Below are positions 54,981 through 63,850 of a stretch of 64,000 nt of DNA, one piece after another. The notes under the pieces were generated by a model. The model made no database searches, had not been told where the DNA came from, and worked only from the letters and a program-made list of their open reading frames with translations. A program made the translations under genes and the position numbers. Each line of letters starts with the position of its first letter. Position 1 is the first letter of the stretch. This DNA comes from Paenibacillus macerans (GTDB lineage: Bacteria > Bacillota > Bacilli > Paenibacillales > Paenibacillaceae): NCBI RefSeq assembly GCF_900454495.1, contig NZ_UGSI01000001.1:4590501-4654500 (forward strand). Reading direction: 5' to 3'.

Positions 54981-57612
54981 CGGGCGCCTCCGCACGCACT
55001 GCTGCTTCTGCAGCATGCAATGCGGCATCGACCTGCATCCGGCGGGCAAGGCGGCCGATGCGCTCGGGTACGAGGCGAAGCCAAGTCCCGATTTCCCCGT
55101 GGCTACCGGGAAGTTGTGCCAAAAGGGCCTGCACTCCATTACTCACGCAGCGCATCCCGGGCGGATTCTAGTTCCGCACCGTAGACAGGAGGAAAGCGGG
55201 GATGGCGGCAGGTTCTTGCCAGGGGGCGCATTTGGCGCGGCTGGAAGGTCTGCTGGTGCTGCGCGGCGGCGAACTACGCCTGGCGCGGCGGGACCGTCCC
55301 CGGCGTGGCGGCCCGCATCCTGGACGGAAGCGCTCGACGACATCGCCTCCCGGATTCTCCGCCTGCAGGAGCAGCACGGCCCGGACAGCGTTGCCGTCTT
55401 CGGCGGCGGATCGCTGACGAATGAGGTTTGCTATCTGCTCGGCAAATTCGCCCGTGTGGCGCTCCGCACGCGGTACGTGGACTACAACGGCCGCTACTGC
55501 ATGTCCTCGGCCGCCGCCGCGCAGCAAAGAGCTTTCGGCATCGACCGGGGGCTGAATTTTCCGCTGGACGATATCCCCAAGGCCAAATATATCATCCTGG
55601 CCGGGACCAACATCGCGGAGTGCCAGCCGACCATGATGCCGTATTTGCTTGCGGCGAAGAAGCAGGGCGCCGTGCTCGTGACGATCGATCCGCGCCAAAC
55701 GCTGACCTCCAAAATCGCCGACATCCACATCACGCTGCAGCCGGGCCATGACTCGCTGCTCGTCGGCGGCATGCTGCACGTTCTGCTTGAGGAGAACCTA
55801 TACGACGCGGAATTTGTGTCGGCCCGCACGGAAGGGCTGGAGGAGGTGCGCGAAGCCGTGCGGCCTTTTCCGCCGGAGCGGGTGGCCGCGTTGACCGGGG
55901 TGGCCGAAGAGACGATCCGTGCCGTGGCCCGGGGATTTGCCGCCGCGGAAACCGGGATCGTCCTGACGGCGCGGGGGCTGGAGCAGCAGGTCAACGGGGT
56001 CGAGCATACGCTGCAGTACATTAACCTGTGCCTGCTCGCAGGGCACATCGGCAAGCCGGGCAGCGGGTTCGGTTCCGTGACCGGGCAGGCCAACGGGCAG
56101 GGCGGCCGCGAGCACGGCCTGAAGGCCGACCAGCTTCCGGGCTACCGGTCAATCGAAGATCCGGGGGCCCGGGAGCATGTGGCCCGCGTCTGGGGGATCG
56201 ATCCGGCCGAACTGCCCGGCAAAGGGGTCTCCGCCTATGAGCTGTTCGGCAAAATTTTGGACGGCGGCATCAAGGCGATGATCATCCTCGGCTCCAATCC
56301 GGTCGTCTCCAGCCCCAATAACGCCCGGGTCGCCGAGGCGCTGGGCAAGCTCGAACTGCTCGTCGTCGTCGACCTGTTCGAAACGGAGACCGCGGCTTAC
56401 GCGGATTGGCTGCTGCCGGGCACGTCCTTCCTGGAAGCGGAAGGCACGCTGACCAATCTGGAGGGCCGGGTGTTTCACCGGCCCCAGGCTTTTGCTCCGG
56501 CAGGGGACAGTCTGCCGGATTACCGGTTCCTCTGCGCCCTGGCCGAGCGGCTGGGCCGGGGGCGGTATTTCCGGTACACGTCGGTTTCGGACGTGTTCGA
56601 TGAGCTCTGCCGCGCTTCCGCCGGGGGCATAGCCGATTACAGCGGCATGAGCTATTCGCGGCTGAAGGAAGCGCAGGGGCTGTTCTGGCCGTGCCCGGCA
56701 GCCGGGGAAGAGGAGGCGGCGAAGCCAGCGGGCCAGCCCGAGGAGCGCAGAGCCGGCGGCGCGTCAGAGACGGCGGGCGGTGGGGCTGCTGCCGAAGGCG
56801 GGGGCGGCCACTGCGCCGGGCCCGCTGCCGAGGGCGAGGGCAGCCACTGCGCCGGGCCCGCTGCCGAGGGCGGGGGCAGCCACTGCGCCGGGCCCGCTGC
56901 CGAGGGCGGGGGCAGCCACTGCGCCGGGCCCGCTGCCGAGGGCGAGGGCAGCCACTGCGCCGGATCCGCCTTCGGCGACAAAGCCCGGCTCAGAGCCGGA
57001 GCCGCTGCCGAGGCCGCGAACGGGAACGGGCTCGAAGCCGCCATCGGCGCCGAGCCCGGAGCGGTGCCCGCAGCCGCTGCGCTTCGCGGCGGGGGCCACC
57101 CCGGGACGCCGCGGCTGTTCGCGGGCGGCGTCTTCCCCCGCGCAGGGGGCCGCGCCCGCCTGCACGGGATCACGCCCCGGCCGCCGGCGGAGAGCGCAGA
57201 TCCGGACTACCCGTATCTGCTGACGACCGGCCGGCTGGCGGGCCACTACCTGAGCGGCGCGCAAACCCGCCGCACGGAGGCGCTGGCGAAGAAGGCGCCG
57301 GAGCCGGTGGCGGAGCTGCACCCCGCCCTGGCCGAGCAGCTTCGCCTGCGCCAAGGCGAACGCGTCCGGCTGACGACCCGCCGAGGCTCATTGGAGTTGA
57401 CCGCCAGGCTGGCCCCCGGCATCCACCCCAAAACCGTGTTTGTCCCGTTTCATTGGGGCGGGGAGCTGGCGGTCAACCGGCTGACCAACGATGCCCTGCA
57501 CCCCATCAGCCGGATGCCGGAATTCAAAATTTGCGCCGTGCGCATGGAACGGGTTGAACCTGTGAATGACCCGGAGGTTCCCGAAACGGAACAATTGGAA
57601 AAAATCCAATAG
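54949..57612 (+). CDS. Assimilatory-type molybdopterin nitrate reductase with a repeat insert
   Basis: The 887-aa product is a molybdopterin oxidoreductase of the Nas/Nap group. The 4Fe-4S ligands are C18, C21, C25 and C57. A Mo-ligand Cys lies in NGRYCMSSA, and the C-terminal dinucleotide-binding domain begins near 735 (YPYLLTTGRLAGHYLSGAQ). Two stretches are unlike relatives: an Arg/Gly-rich segment at about 76-125, and a low-complexity segment at about 584-727 that holds five 12-residue repeats of AAEGxGSHCAGP. It overlaps the transporter gene by 32 nt. Confidence 0.92.
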   Translation: MTLIPTAANPDGRLRTHCCFCSMQCGIDLHPAGKAADALGYEAKPSPDFPVATGKLCQKGLHSITHAAHPGRILVPHRRQEESGDGGRFLPGGAFGAAGRSAGAARRRTTPGAAGPSPAWRPASWTEALDDIASRILRLQEQHGPDSVAVFGGGSLTNEVCYLLGKFARVALRTRYVDYNGRYCMSSAAAAQQRAFGIDRGLNFPLDDIPKAKYIILAGTNIAECQPTMMPYLLAAKKQGAVLVTIDPRQTLTSKIADIHITLQPGHDSLLVGGMLHVLLEENLYDAEFVSARTEGLEEVREAVRPFPPERVAALTGVAEETIRAVARGFAAAETGIVLTARGLEQQVNGVEHTLQYINLCLLAGHIGKPGSGFGSVTGQANGQGGREHGLKADQLPGYRSIEDPGAREHVARVWGIDPAELPGKGVSAYELFGKILDGGIKAMIILGSNPVVSSPNNARVAEALGKLELLVVVDLFETETAAYADWLLPGTSFLEAEGTLTNLEGRVFHRPQAFAPAGDSLPDYRFLCALAERLGRGRYFRYTSVSDVFDELCRASAGGIADYSGMSYSRLKEAQGLFWPCPAAGEEEAAKPAGQPEERRAGGASETAGGGAAAEGGGGHCAGPAAEGEGSHCAGPAAEGGGSHCAGPAAEGGGSHCAGPAAEGEGSHCAGSAFGDKARLRAGAAAEAANGNGLEAAIGAEPGAVPAAAALRGGGHPGTPRLFAGGVFPRAGGRARLHGITPRPPAESADPDYPYLLTTGRLAGHYLSGAQTRRTEALAKKAPEPVAELHPALAEQLRLRQGERVRLTTRRGSLELTARLAPGIHPKTVFVPFHWGGELAVNRLTNDALHPISRMPEFKICAVRMERVEPVNDPEVPETEQLEKIQ
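56788..56967 (+). repeat. Five 36-bp in-frame tandem repeats in the nitrate reductase gene
   Basis: GCTGCCGAGGGC-type units start at 56788, 56824, 56860, 56896 and 56932, an exact 36-base period that keeps frame. Each encodes about AAEGGGSHCAGP with one His and one Cys. It is GC-rich and lies between the conserved domains, so copy number could change without breaking the enzyme. Confidence 0.93.
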
Positions 57613-57681
57613 ATTGACGGAAACCAAACGCCATTTTTGAACTCTCATTGGAAAATATCCAACAGAATCCGCTCCAATCGC

Positions 57682-57924
57682 CACTAGCGTTGCATTTAAA
57701 TCTGGCAAGATACATTTTCTGAGCACACCAATGCTCTAACGGTTGCCACAAGCGCTATTTGTTCCAATACCGTTGATTTCAAATTGTAACGGTTGCCATG
57801 GTGCTTATTTCACTGAAAACCGGTAATTTTTGCTTGGATTCAGGCAAATAGCCGCTGCTACAACCGTTAGATTTCGGATAGCTTTCACGGGAAAGCTTGA
57901 GCAAAAGTTAATGCAACGCCAGTG
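57682..57924. repeat. MITE-like element, family B copy 2 (right of nitrate genes)
   Basis: CACTAGCGTTGCATTTA at the left end is inverted at the right end as TAATGCAACGCCAGTG. The 243-bp interior matches the copy at 52985-53252, including the inner CTAACGGTTGCC and CAACCGTTAG pair. Around it, 57590-57660 and 57950-58030 carry ATTGGA...TCCAAT palindromes. Confidence 0.83.
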
Positions 57925-58057
57925 TCCAATCGCCCGTTTTACGCCTGCCAAGTCAAATCTATTGGAAATATCCAGTCAGCCTGCAGTAGTATTTCCCGCA
58001 TAATTTCCAGATCAAGTCGGATATTTCCAATCAAAACCCCGTTAGAATTGCCAAACG

Positions 58058-58094
58058 CAAAAAGGGCTGCGCCAGGAACCTCCTGTCCAGCCCC
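58058..58094 (-). terminator. Terminator after hsp20
   Basis: On the minus strand GGGCTG pairs with CAGCCC, with an inner AGGA/TCCT pair, followed by TTTTTG. It lies about 80 bases after the Hsp20 stop. Confidence 0.85.
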
Positions 58095-58098
58095 TATA

Positions 58099-58175
58099 TT
58101 TAACTCTGTCTTCTTAAACCAGTCTCTTAACCTAGTCCTCTTAACTTGGACCTCTTAACCTAGTCCTTTAACTCA
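58099..58175. repeat. Short tandem repeats of CTTAACCTAGTCCT type
   Basis: Five or so units of 15-17 bases (CTTAACCTAGTCCT, CTTAACTTGGACCT, TTTAACTCAGTCCT and similar) run from the Hsp20 stop into the terminator region. They lie in the 3' untranslated part of the hsp20 mRNA. No function is evident. Confidence 0.7.
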
Positions 58176-58616
58176 GTCCTCAATTTGAATGCGTTTCGAT
58201 TTCGTTTGCCCGCGTTTCGGCACTTCCAGTTTCAACACGCCGTCTTTCAGAGACGCGCGAATGCCTTCTTCGTCGATGTCCTGAACGTAGAATCTGCGCA
58301 CGTATTCACCGTAGCGGCGTTCCTTCCGGACGATTTGCTGCTTGGAATCTTCCACGTTGTTGTCTTCCTTGCGCACCGCTTTGATCGTCAAGTAAGGGCT
58401 CACGTAGTCGATTTCGATTTCATTTTTTTGAAATCCCGGAAGCTCGGCTTCCACCAGATAAGCGTTCTCCGTCTCGCGAATATCCGTTCTGAAGGACATT
58501 GCCTGGCTTTTCAGCGGCATGAAGAAATCGTCGTTAAACGCATCGTTAAAAGACTTCATCCATTGACTCAACGCATCTTCTCTGTGTCTTCCAAAAGGAA
58601 TCAAATCAAACATCAT
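58173..58616 (-). CDS. Hsp20/alpha-crystallin small heat-shock protein
   Basis: The 147-aa chaperone has an alpha-crystallin domain (AYLVEAELPGFQKNEIEI, then GIRASLKDGVLKLEVPK with the GVL motif) and a short N-terminal arm. It forms oligomers that hold unfolded proteins. AAAGGGGA precedes the ATGATG start. It is monocistronic. Confidence 0.94.
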   Translation of the reverse strand: MMFDLIPFGRHREDALSQWMKSFNDAFNDDFFMPLKSQAMSFRTDIRETENAYLVEAELPGFQKNEIEIDYVSPYLTIKAVRKEDNNVEDSKQQIVRKERRYGEYVRRFYVQDIDEEGIRASLKDGVLKLEVPKRGQTKSKRIQIED

Positions 58617-58865
58617 TTATTCCCCTTTCTTTGACCTTATTTGACCTTACACCCTCATTATATGCTTGCGGTCAGAGAATGACAAAAGCGATCTCCGGCC
58701 AAAAAACCCGATTGCGGAGCATTTTAGGCCAATTTTTAAGGGAGCTGCAGACCAGCCTGTCCATTTGACCTTCTTCGACCTTTATACATCCCCTTGTTCA
58801 TTCCCCGAATTGTATGTATTTATATCATGACCCGGATTGACGGCAAAAATTCCGCACGCTATAAT
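58617..58865. other. Upstream region of hsp20 and of the TetR operon
   Basis: AT-rich with no ORF. It must hold the minus-strand hsp20 promoter and the plus-strand promoter of the membrane protein gene. I see no CIRCE element (TTAGCACTC type) and no clear sigma-B promoter. Confidence 0.35.
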
Positions 58866-58905
58866 CTGATTAATCAATCAAATAAAAATTTGATCATTCA
58901 ATCAG
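58866..58905. promoter_or_regulatory. Inverted-repeat operator for the downstream TetR protein
   Basis: CTGATTAATCAATCAAAT is answered by ATTTGATCATTCAATCAG, an imperfect 40-bp inverted repeat ending 21 bases before the membrane protein ATG. Its position between promoter and gene suits autorepression by the TetR encoded second in the operon. Confidence 0.65.
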
Positions 58906-58926
58906 TTTGCTGAAGGAGGAGTCATC

Positions 58927-59391
58927 ATGCATCAAGACAGAAAGGAGAAATTGGCCCCTGATTCGCCCGATTGGCTCGGCAAAACGCTGGCTTTTCTAAG
59001 CGCTCTTCTAGGCGCAGGGGCATTTTGGTATACTTGGTATAGTTACCAGGACTGGATGGCCGGCACCGGAGTTCCTTGGTATGGCTGGATTCGTATTGCC
59101 TTTATGCTGCTTATCGGCGTTTTCTGCTTATCGGCGGCCCTTTTGTTTATCATGGGAAAGCGTGCCGGATGGTCCGTATTTCAAACCGGTTTAATGCTGG
59201 TTCCCGTCATGCTGGCGTCAAATTTGATCATTGTGATCATTAGAGCGGTTATTGGCGCCTTCCAAGGAAAAACGCTGCCCTTTTTTGAAAAGATCATCAG
59301 CGACCCGAAGTCGATCGCCGTTCCCGGGATCATCTTGGCCTTGGCATTGCTCGGGGCATTAAGCAAAAAAGCCCCTAAAAACGAAGAATAG
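58927..59391 (+). CDS. Four-helix membrane protein of a TetR operon
   Basis: The 154-aa product has four predicted helices and charged ends and matches no family I know. AAGGAGGAG is the ribosome binding site. The TetR gene follows after 13 bases, so the pair is one operon under the operator at 58866. It may be a small-molecule or stress-related membrane protein. Confidence 0.82.
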   Translation: MHQDRKEKLAPDSPDWLGKTLAFLSALLGAGAFWYTWYSYQDWMAGTGVPWYGWIRIAFMLLIGVFCLSAALLFIMGKRAGWSVFQTGLMLVPVMLASNLIIVIIRAVIGAFQGKTLPFFEKIISDPKSIAVPGIILALALLGALSKKAPKNEE

Positions 59392-59404
59392 TTGGAGTAA
59401 TCAT

Positions 59405-60031
59405 ATGAACGATAATCACAAACCGGAAACAAAACAATCTTTCATTGCGGAAGCAAGACGCGAGCAGATCATTGAGGCTGCAATCCGGACGTTGGACGAA
59501 ATCGGCTATGTTCACGCGAGCCTGGCCCAAATCGCCAAACGCGCGGGGATCAGCACAGCGCTCATTTCCTACCATTTTGCGGATAAGAACGATTTGATGA
59601 ATCATCTGTTGACGAAGCTGGTAGAATTATCGACCGCCTATGTCCTGGACAGGGTGCGCCCGGCAAACACGCCGGAAGAAAAGCTGGAAGCTTTTATCAA
59701 CGCCAGCTTGGCCTATCAGGGAACCCATCCCGCCCATAATACCGCTCTGATCGAGATCGTCTTTAATGCTCGGACCCCTGACAATATTCCTTACTATAAG
59801 TTAAACGACGAGGATGAAGAGGAAGAGCCGCTTGCCCGCGAACTGAAGACGATCCTGGAGGAGGGCCAGTTCCAAGGCGTATTCGGAGATTTCCATACGG
59901 GCGTCATGTGCAAGATGATTCAAGGGGCGATCAGCGAATACATGCTTACTTCAGCCCATAACAAAGAAACGGACTTGGAGACCTACAGCAACGAGCTGGT
60001 GAAAATCGTAAAGCGAGCCGTGGAGAAATAA
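59405..60031 (+). CDS. TetR/AcrR-family transcriptional regulator
   Basis: The 208-aa protein has a TetR helix-turn-helix (SLAQIAKRAGISTALISYHF near 38-57) and a helical ligand domain with an acidic EDEEEE loop. It is second in the operon and probably represses it through the 58866 inverted repeat. The terminator at 60035 follows directly. Confidence 0.93.
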   Translation: MNDNHKPETKQSFIAEARREQIIEAAIRTLDEIGYVHASLAQIAKRAGISTALISYHFADKNDLMNHLLTKLVELSTAYVLDRVRPANTPEEKLEAFINASLAYQGTHPAHNTALIEIVFNARTPDNIPYYKLNDEDEEEEPLARELKTILEEGQFQGVFGDFHTGVMCKMIQGAISEYMLTSAHNKETDLETYSNELVKIVKRAVEK

Positions 60032-60034
60032 ACG

Positions 60035-60060
60035 ACAAAAGCGACCCCGAAGGGTCGCTT
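60035..60060. terminator. Bidirectional terminator between tetR and the stalk-domain gene
   Basis: AAAGCGACCC pairs with GGGTCGCTTT around CGAA. The T-rich flanks on both strands let it serve the two converging genes. Confidence 0.9.
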
Positions 60061-60068
60061 TGATCTTG

Positions 60069-61151
60069 TTATTCTTCGCTTGTCTCATTCACTTCATTGT
60101 AAATAATCACGGACTGTGTTTCCTGCTCCCATTTCACCGTGGCTTCAAACGCCTCGCCAATGAAACGAACCGGCACGACGGTGCTCCCGCCGATTACGGT
60201 AGCCGGCGCGTCAAGCGTTTGCTTCACGCCGTTCTTGTACGCGGTTTTGCTGTTGATGATCAGTTTCAAGGTAACTCCGTCCTTGGTTACGGTAATCGAC
60301 TTATCCGACGGATCATAGGTTACTTCCGCCTGCAAAGCTTCGGAAATGGCGCGGAACGGTACCAACGTGCTGCCATCTTTTACAATCGGCGCTACCTCCG
60401 TCGCGGGCTCTTCCCCGTTCACATACAGCTTAACGCCCTTTTTGCCCAACTTGTCATACAACTTGCCGAGCTTTTTGTAAGATTCAAGGTTGGTTATGTC
60501 GGCCAATACCGCTTCTTTCTGGACGTAAACCGCATCGGTCACGCTGCCGTCCTGCTCCAGCATATCCGCCGCTTTGGTCAAAGCCTGCGCCGCCTCCTTG
60601 ATCCCTTCCAGTTCTGTCTTCATTTCATCCGTCAGCTGAGCGTCGTATTTGGTGAGCAAAAGATCGGCCAGCACCGCACCCGCCGGCTTGTCCTTCACGT
60701 TTTCGACCGCTTTAAGCAACCCTTTGTAACCATTGTGGCCTGGACCATACGTTTCCGAAGTGACTGTTTCCGGTTTATTTTCCTTTTCCTTACCCCCTTG
60801 CTGTCCTTTAGTCTCCTTGTTTGCCTTGGAGGCGCTATTACTATTGCTATTGCTATTTCCCTTGTCTCCGTCTTTGCCGTCATTGCCATGCGGCTTGTCC
60901 GAATTCACCGTTTCCTTGGCTTGATCCTTGGCTTGATTGGATTCCTTGGCTTGATTTGCCCCCTTGTCATCGCTTGCATTGTCGGCTTTTTGGTTTCCTT
61001 GTCCCCCGCCCGATTTGGCCTGAGAACCGGTCTCCGCTTTCTTGTCCGTCCCGCTTGCGCCGCCTGCTTGCCCCGGCTTGGCCAAAGCGGTTCCCGCCGA
61101 CAGGCTTACCGCCAAAATACAGGAGAGTGTGATGATCCAGCTTTTTTTCAT
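60069..61151 (-). CDS. Secreted stalk-domain (copper amine oxidase N-terminal-like) protein
   Basis: The 360-aa product has a signal peptide (about 1-25, ending AGTALA) and a low-complexity Gly/Lys/Asn/Ser-rich linker at about 26-130. A helical segment follows (about 140-235). The C-terminus carries two copper amine oxidase-like stalk motifs (DGSTLVPFRAISEALQAEV and GGSTVVPVRFIGEAFEATV). Stalk domains bind the cell wall or act as scaffolds. AGGAGG precedes the start. It ends at the shared terminator. Confidence 0.9.
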   Translation of the reverse strand: MKKSWIITLSCILAVSLSAGTALAKPGQAGGASGTDKKAETGSQAKSGGGQGNQKADNASDDKGANQAKESNQAKDQAKETVNSDKPHGNDGKDGDKGNSNSNSNSASKANKETKGQQGGKEKENKPETVTSETYGPGHNGYKGLLKAVENVKDKPAGAVLADLLLTKYDAQLTDEMKTELEGIKEAAQALTKAADMLEQDGSVTDAVYVQKEAVLADITNLESYKKLGKLYDKLGKKGVKLYVNGEEPATEVAPIVKDGSTLVPFRAISEALQAEVTYDPSDKSITVTKDGVTLKLIINSKTAYKNGVKQTLDAPATVIGGSTVVPVRFIGEAFEATVKWEQETQSVIIYNEVNETSEE

Positions 61152-61259
61152 GTGTTTGTTTGCCTCCTCAAAATGACTGGTTTATTTTTTAAATCGGTAA
61201 ATCACGTCATTTTATAAATACCACTTTGTCGAAAAAACAGAAAAATTGTCGATCATAAC

Positions 61260-61997
61260 TCATGGCTGTTCATTTTCCGTAGACAACTGCGCCTCGATGG
61301 CTGCCACTAGATCTTCATAAGAAGAACTGGGAAGCAGTTCGCCGTTCACCATAAACTGCGGAGTTCCGTTAACGCCGTAGTATCCCGCCGTCTTAAAATC
61401 TTCCTTCACCGGGAGCATATAAGTCCGGTCTTTCAAATCCTTGGCAAAACGCTCGTAATCGATGCCGTCGATATTGTTTTTGACAAAATCGAGCAAAAAC
61501 TCGGAGGTGGCCCAAATTTCCGATTCCTTCCCTTGATTCGCGTAAAGTTCGCGCTTAAACTCCCAAAACTTCTCGTTGCTTTGCGCAAAAATCGCTTCTC
61601 CCGCACTGGCGGCCATAATCGAATCCCGATCTATGAAAGGAAAGTTGGTAAAGAACAGCTCGACTTTCCCCGTATCGATAAAATCTTTTTGAAAACGCTC
61701 CATATTTTCTTCTTCCCATGTTTTACAAGCAGGACATTTGAAATCGGCAAATTCCATGACCTTCACCTTGGCGTCAGGACTTCCGAGATGCGGCTGCTTT
61801 TCGTATTTCAGCCCTTCCGCGACGAATTTACCCTTAATTTCAGTATAGTTGGGCAGATCGTTAAGGTTGGCAGAGGCCGCCGAATCTTTGAGAAAAATCA
61901 CGGCAAGCGCAATGATCGCCAGGCTTAAGAGAACAATTAAAAGTAAATATACCCGGTTTGAAACTTTCGGCTGTTTACCCGCCTTTTGTTGAATCAT
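61260..61997 (-). CDS. DsbA-type thiol-disulfide oxidoreductase (BdbD-like)
   Basis: The 245-aa product has one N-terminal membrane helix (about 14-37) and a thioredoxin fold with CPAC at 88-91 and cis-Pro in NGTPQFMVNG. It should form disulfides in exported proteins. I chose ATG 61997; the TTG at 62012 lacks a better ribosome binding site. No BdbC partner is next to it. Confidence 0.92.
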   Translation of the reverse strand: MIQQKAGKQPKVSNRVYLLLIVLLSLAIIALAVIFLKDSAASANLNDLPNYTEIKGKFVAEGLKYEKQPHLGSPDAKVKVMEFADFKCPACKTWEEENMERFQKDFIDTGKVELFFTNFPFIDRDSIMAASAGEAIFAQSNEKFWEFKRELYANQGKESEIWATSEFLLDFVKNNIDGIDYERFAKDLKDRTYMLPVKEDFKTAGYYGVNGTPQFMVNGELLPSSSYEDLVAAIEAQLSTENEQP

Positions 61998-62190
61998 TAC
62001 TAATTCCCCCAATACTCAATTTTTTCCTAATTTTATCGAATAAGCCCGGTTATAAATGTAATTTAAGTCACAATATCCTTCTTTTTGGAAAATTGTGAGA
62101 TGTTGTGAATTGATTATAAAAATTCATTCGCTTTAATACGGAATCGAGATGTAATAAAATATTAGGAATCATCAAAGGAGGGATTTTTAT

Positions 62191-62677
62191 ATGCAATATG
62201 GGCCTGATCCTAATGCAATCTACCCAAATGAGGCAATCAAAAGCATATGCTATATTAAAAACGTTGTAACACGCCCAAATATTATTGTCGGTGATTACAC
62301 GTATTATGACGACATAAACGGTGCTGAAAAATTTGAAGAGCGTGTCACACATCACTATGAATTTGGCAGACTTACCCCTTAAAGGTGACACTGTAATTGG
62401 AAACGACGTGTGGATCGGTCAAAATGTAACCGTAATGCCCGGTGTGCATATTGGTGATGGAGCAATCATTGCAGCCAATTCTGTCGTGGCCAAAGATGTT
62501 CCCCCTTACCATATTGCGGGCGGGAATCCCTGCAAAGTTATTAAGAAAAGATTTGATGACGAGCTAATCGATCATCTCCTTACTATTAAATGGTGGGATT
62601 GGCCTGCGCGTAAAATTTTTGATCATCTTGAAACTCTATGCAGCGGGGATCCGACAAAAATTAAGGAAATTCAATAG
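62191..62677 (+). pseudogene. Vat/XAT-type acetyltransferase with internal deletion
   Basis: The N-terminal part (MQYGPDPNAIYPNE to THHYEF, about 58 residues) and the C-terminal part (ADLPLKGDTVIGNDVW to KIKEIQ, about 103 residues) are in different frames. They are joined directly at GAATTT|GGCAGA near 62362. Streptogramin A (Vat) and chloramphenicol (Cat-B) XATs normally have about 50 more residues here, including the catalytic His in an NxANH loop. The first frame ends GRLTP and stop. The left-handed beta-helix repeats IGNDVWIGQNVTVMPGV remain. The enzyme should be inactive. Confidence 0.88.
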
Positions 62678-62686
62678 CTCATTATG

Positions 62687-62743
62687 AGCAAAATGGGAAG
62701 CCGGGAATAAGAGTTCTTGGGTTACCATTTTGCTGTTTTTTTT
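62687..62743 (+). terminator. Terminator after the acetyltransferase remnant
   Basis: AGCAAAATGG pairs with CCATTTTGCT across a 28-nt interior, followed by GTTTTTTTTC. It lies just after the old stop codon. Confidence 0.8.
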
Positions 62744-63312
62744 CTAAAGATTATCCATCGCTCACCCTTTTCCACACTGATCAAAGCTATAAAAAATGGT
62801 TCCTTTTGAGGATACGATTATTCATTTGGAATTTCCGGTCCAGATGCAGCATTAGTATAATTCCTAGTAAACTGATTCATAAAGTCGATATAACTTGTTG
62901 AACGTAATGATTTTGATTGGTAGCAATTACTCTTTCCATAGTCTTCATGGTGAGTAAATTAAAAATTTCATTCCGTATATTTCTCATCTTTATGTGTAGA
63001 AATTTTAAAAAATTATCCTCTATTGTCTACTTCTTTGAATCTCAATTCTTCTTTTAGTAAAAACACTAAAAACATTCTAATGGCCTCCGTTATTTTATAA
63101 TTATTTGCTTAAAAATGGGAGGCCTAAGAATTTTGGCGCGCTTAAGGTTAAGAGGAAAAATAATGAAAAATGTCCGCTAGTTAAGAATTGACCCATATCA
63201 CCTTAAAAAATATTTTTTATATTATATTTCGTAATGTTACGTAGTATAATATAATATATGTGAAGAAGCTATTCTGGTCAGAATTAAAAATTTAAAAATG
63301 GAGGCTATGGCG
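62744..63312. other. AT-rich intergenic region
   Basis: No convincing gene is visible. GGCCTCC near 63082 is answered by GGGAGGCC near 63117, a stem with a ~28-nt loop. A TATAAT-type sequence near 63243, after CGTAATGTTACG, could be the promoter and a small palindrome upstream of the next gene. Confidence 0.35.
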
Positions 63313-63750
63313 ATGAAAGAACTTAGCTTTTTTATTGGTGGACATGGTATTCATGGCAAGTTTTATGATACTGGAATTGTTTCTCTTAGAAATGATTATG
63401 AATGTAGGCAAGCAGTTAAAGCCGGTGGTGCATATCGGACAGCAAATGATGTAAAGGTATATTTTAAAGCATCATTTGATAAAGAACTTGATATTGATAC
63501 AAATTCCTTAGGTGTTGAAATTGTAGGTCATATTATGGCCGATGATTTTGCATTGGCCCTCAAATTAATACGTAATCCAATGACAGGAACACAAGTAATT
63601 CCAGATTCTGTAATTGAGTCTGTTGGAAAAATTGTTTCTTCGCATACTAACTGGATTGATTGTGGCATTAGCAGTCAGGATAGTAACAGATGGGTTTGGG
63701 ATGCCCTATCTACATTTGTTGGAGCAAATATATTGTCCGATCTTTTGTAA
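63313..63750 (+). CDS. Hypothetical 145-aa protein in AT-rich tract
   Basis: The frame opens at ATG 63313, with GGAGG 8 nt upstream; in-frame ATGs at 63298 and 63307 are less well placed. The product has no signal peptide and no membrane segment. It contains FFIGGHGIHGKFYDTG and CRQAVKAGGAYR and matches no family I recognise. Codon use is AT-rich, unlike most of the window. It is followed by a hairpin and another unknown gene, so it may belong to acquired DNA. Confidence 0.65.
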   Translation: MKELSFFIGGHGIHGKFYDTGIVSLRNDYECRQAVKAGGAYRTANDVKVYFKASFDKELDIDTNSLGVEIVGHIMADDFALALKLIRNPMTGTQVIPDSVIESVGKIVSSHTNWIDCGISSQDSNRWVWDALSTFVGANILSDLL

Positions 63751-63761
63751 TCTTATCAAAA

Positions 63762-63795
63762 AGACCTATCCTTGTAGGGATAGGTCTTCTATAAT
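63762..63795 (+). terminator. Hairpin after the 145-aa gene
   Basis: AGACCTATCC pairs with GGATAGGTCT around a 6-nt loop, followed by TCTATAATTT, a poor T-tract. It probably terminates the 145-aa gene. The flanking AAAAAG also gives the reverse strand some T-tract. Confidence 0.7.
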
Positions 63796-63850
63796 TTACT
63801 ACTGTAAAAACATTATATATAATAATAAAAAAGGGAAAGGAGAGAATTTT

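Noticed and set aside
56652..57557. Alternative frames across the nitrate reductase repeat region
   Set aside because: The GC-rich low-complexity DNA lacks stops in several frames. Only the frame continuous with the conserved domains is supported.
60060..61217. 385-aa plus-strand ORF opposite the stalk-domain gene
   Set aside because: It is a shadow of the minus-strand gene, which has a signal peptide, stalk motifs and an AGGAGG site. The plus frame has none.
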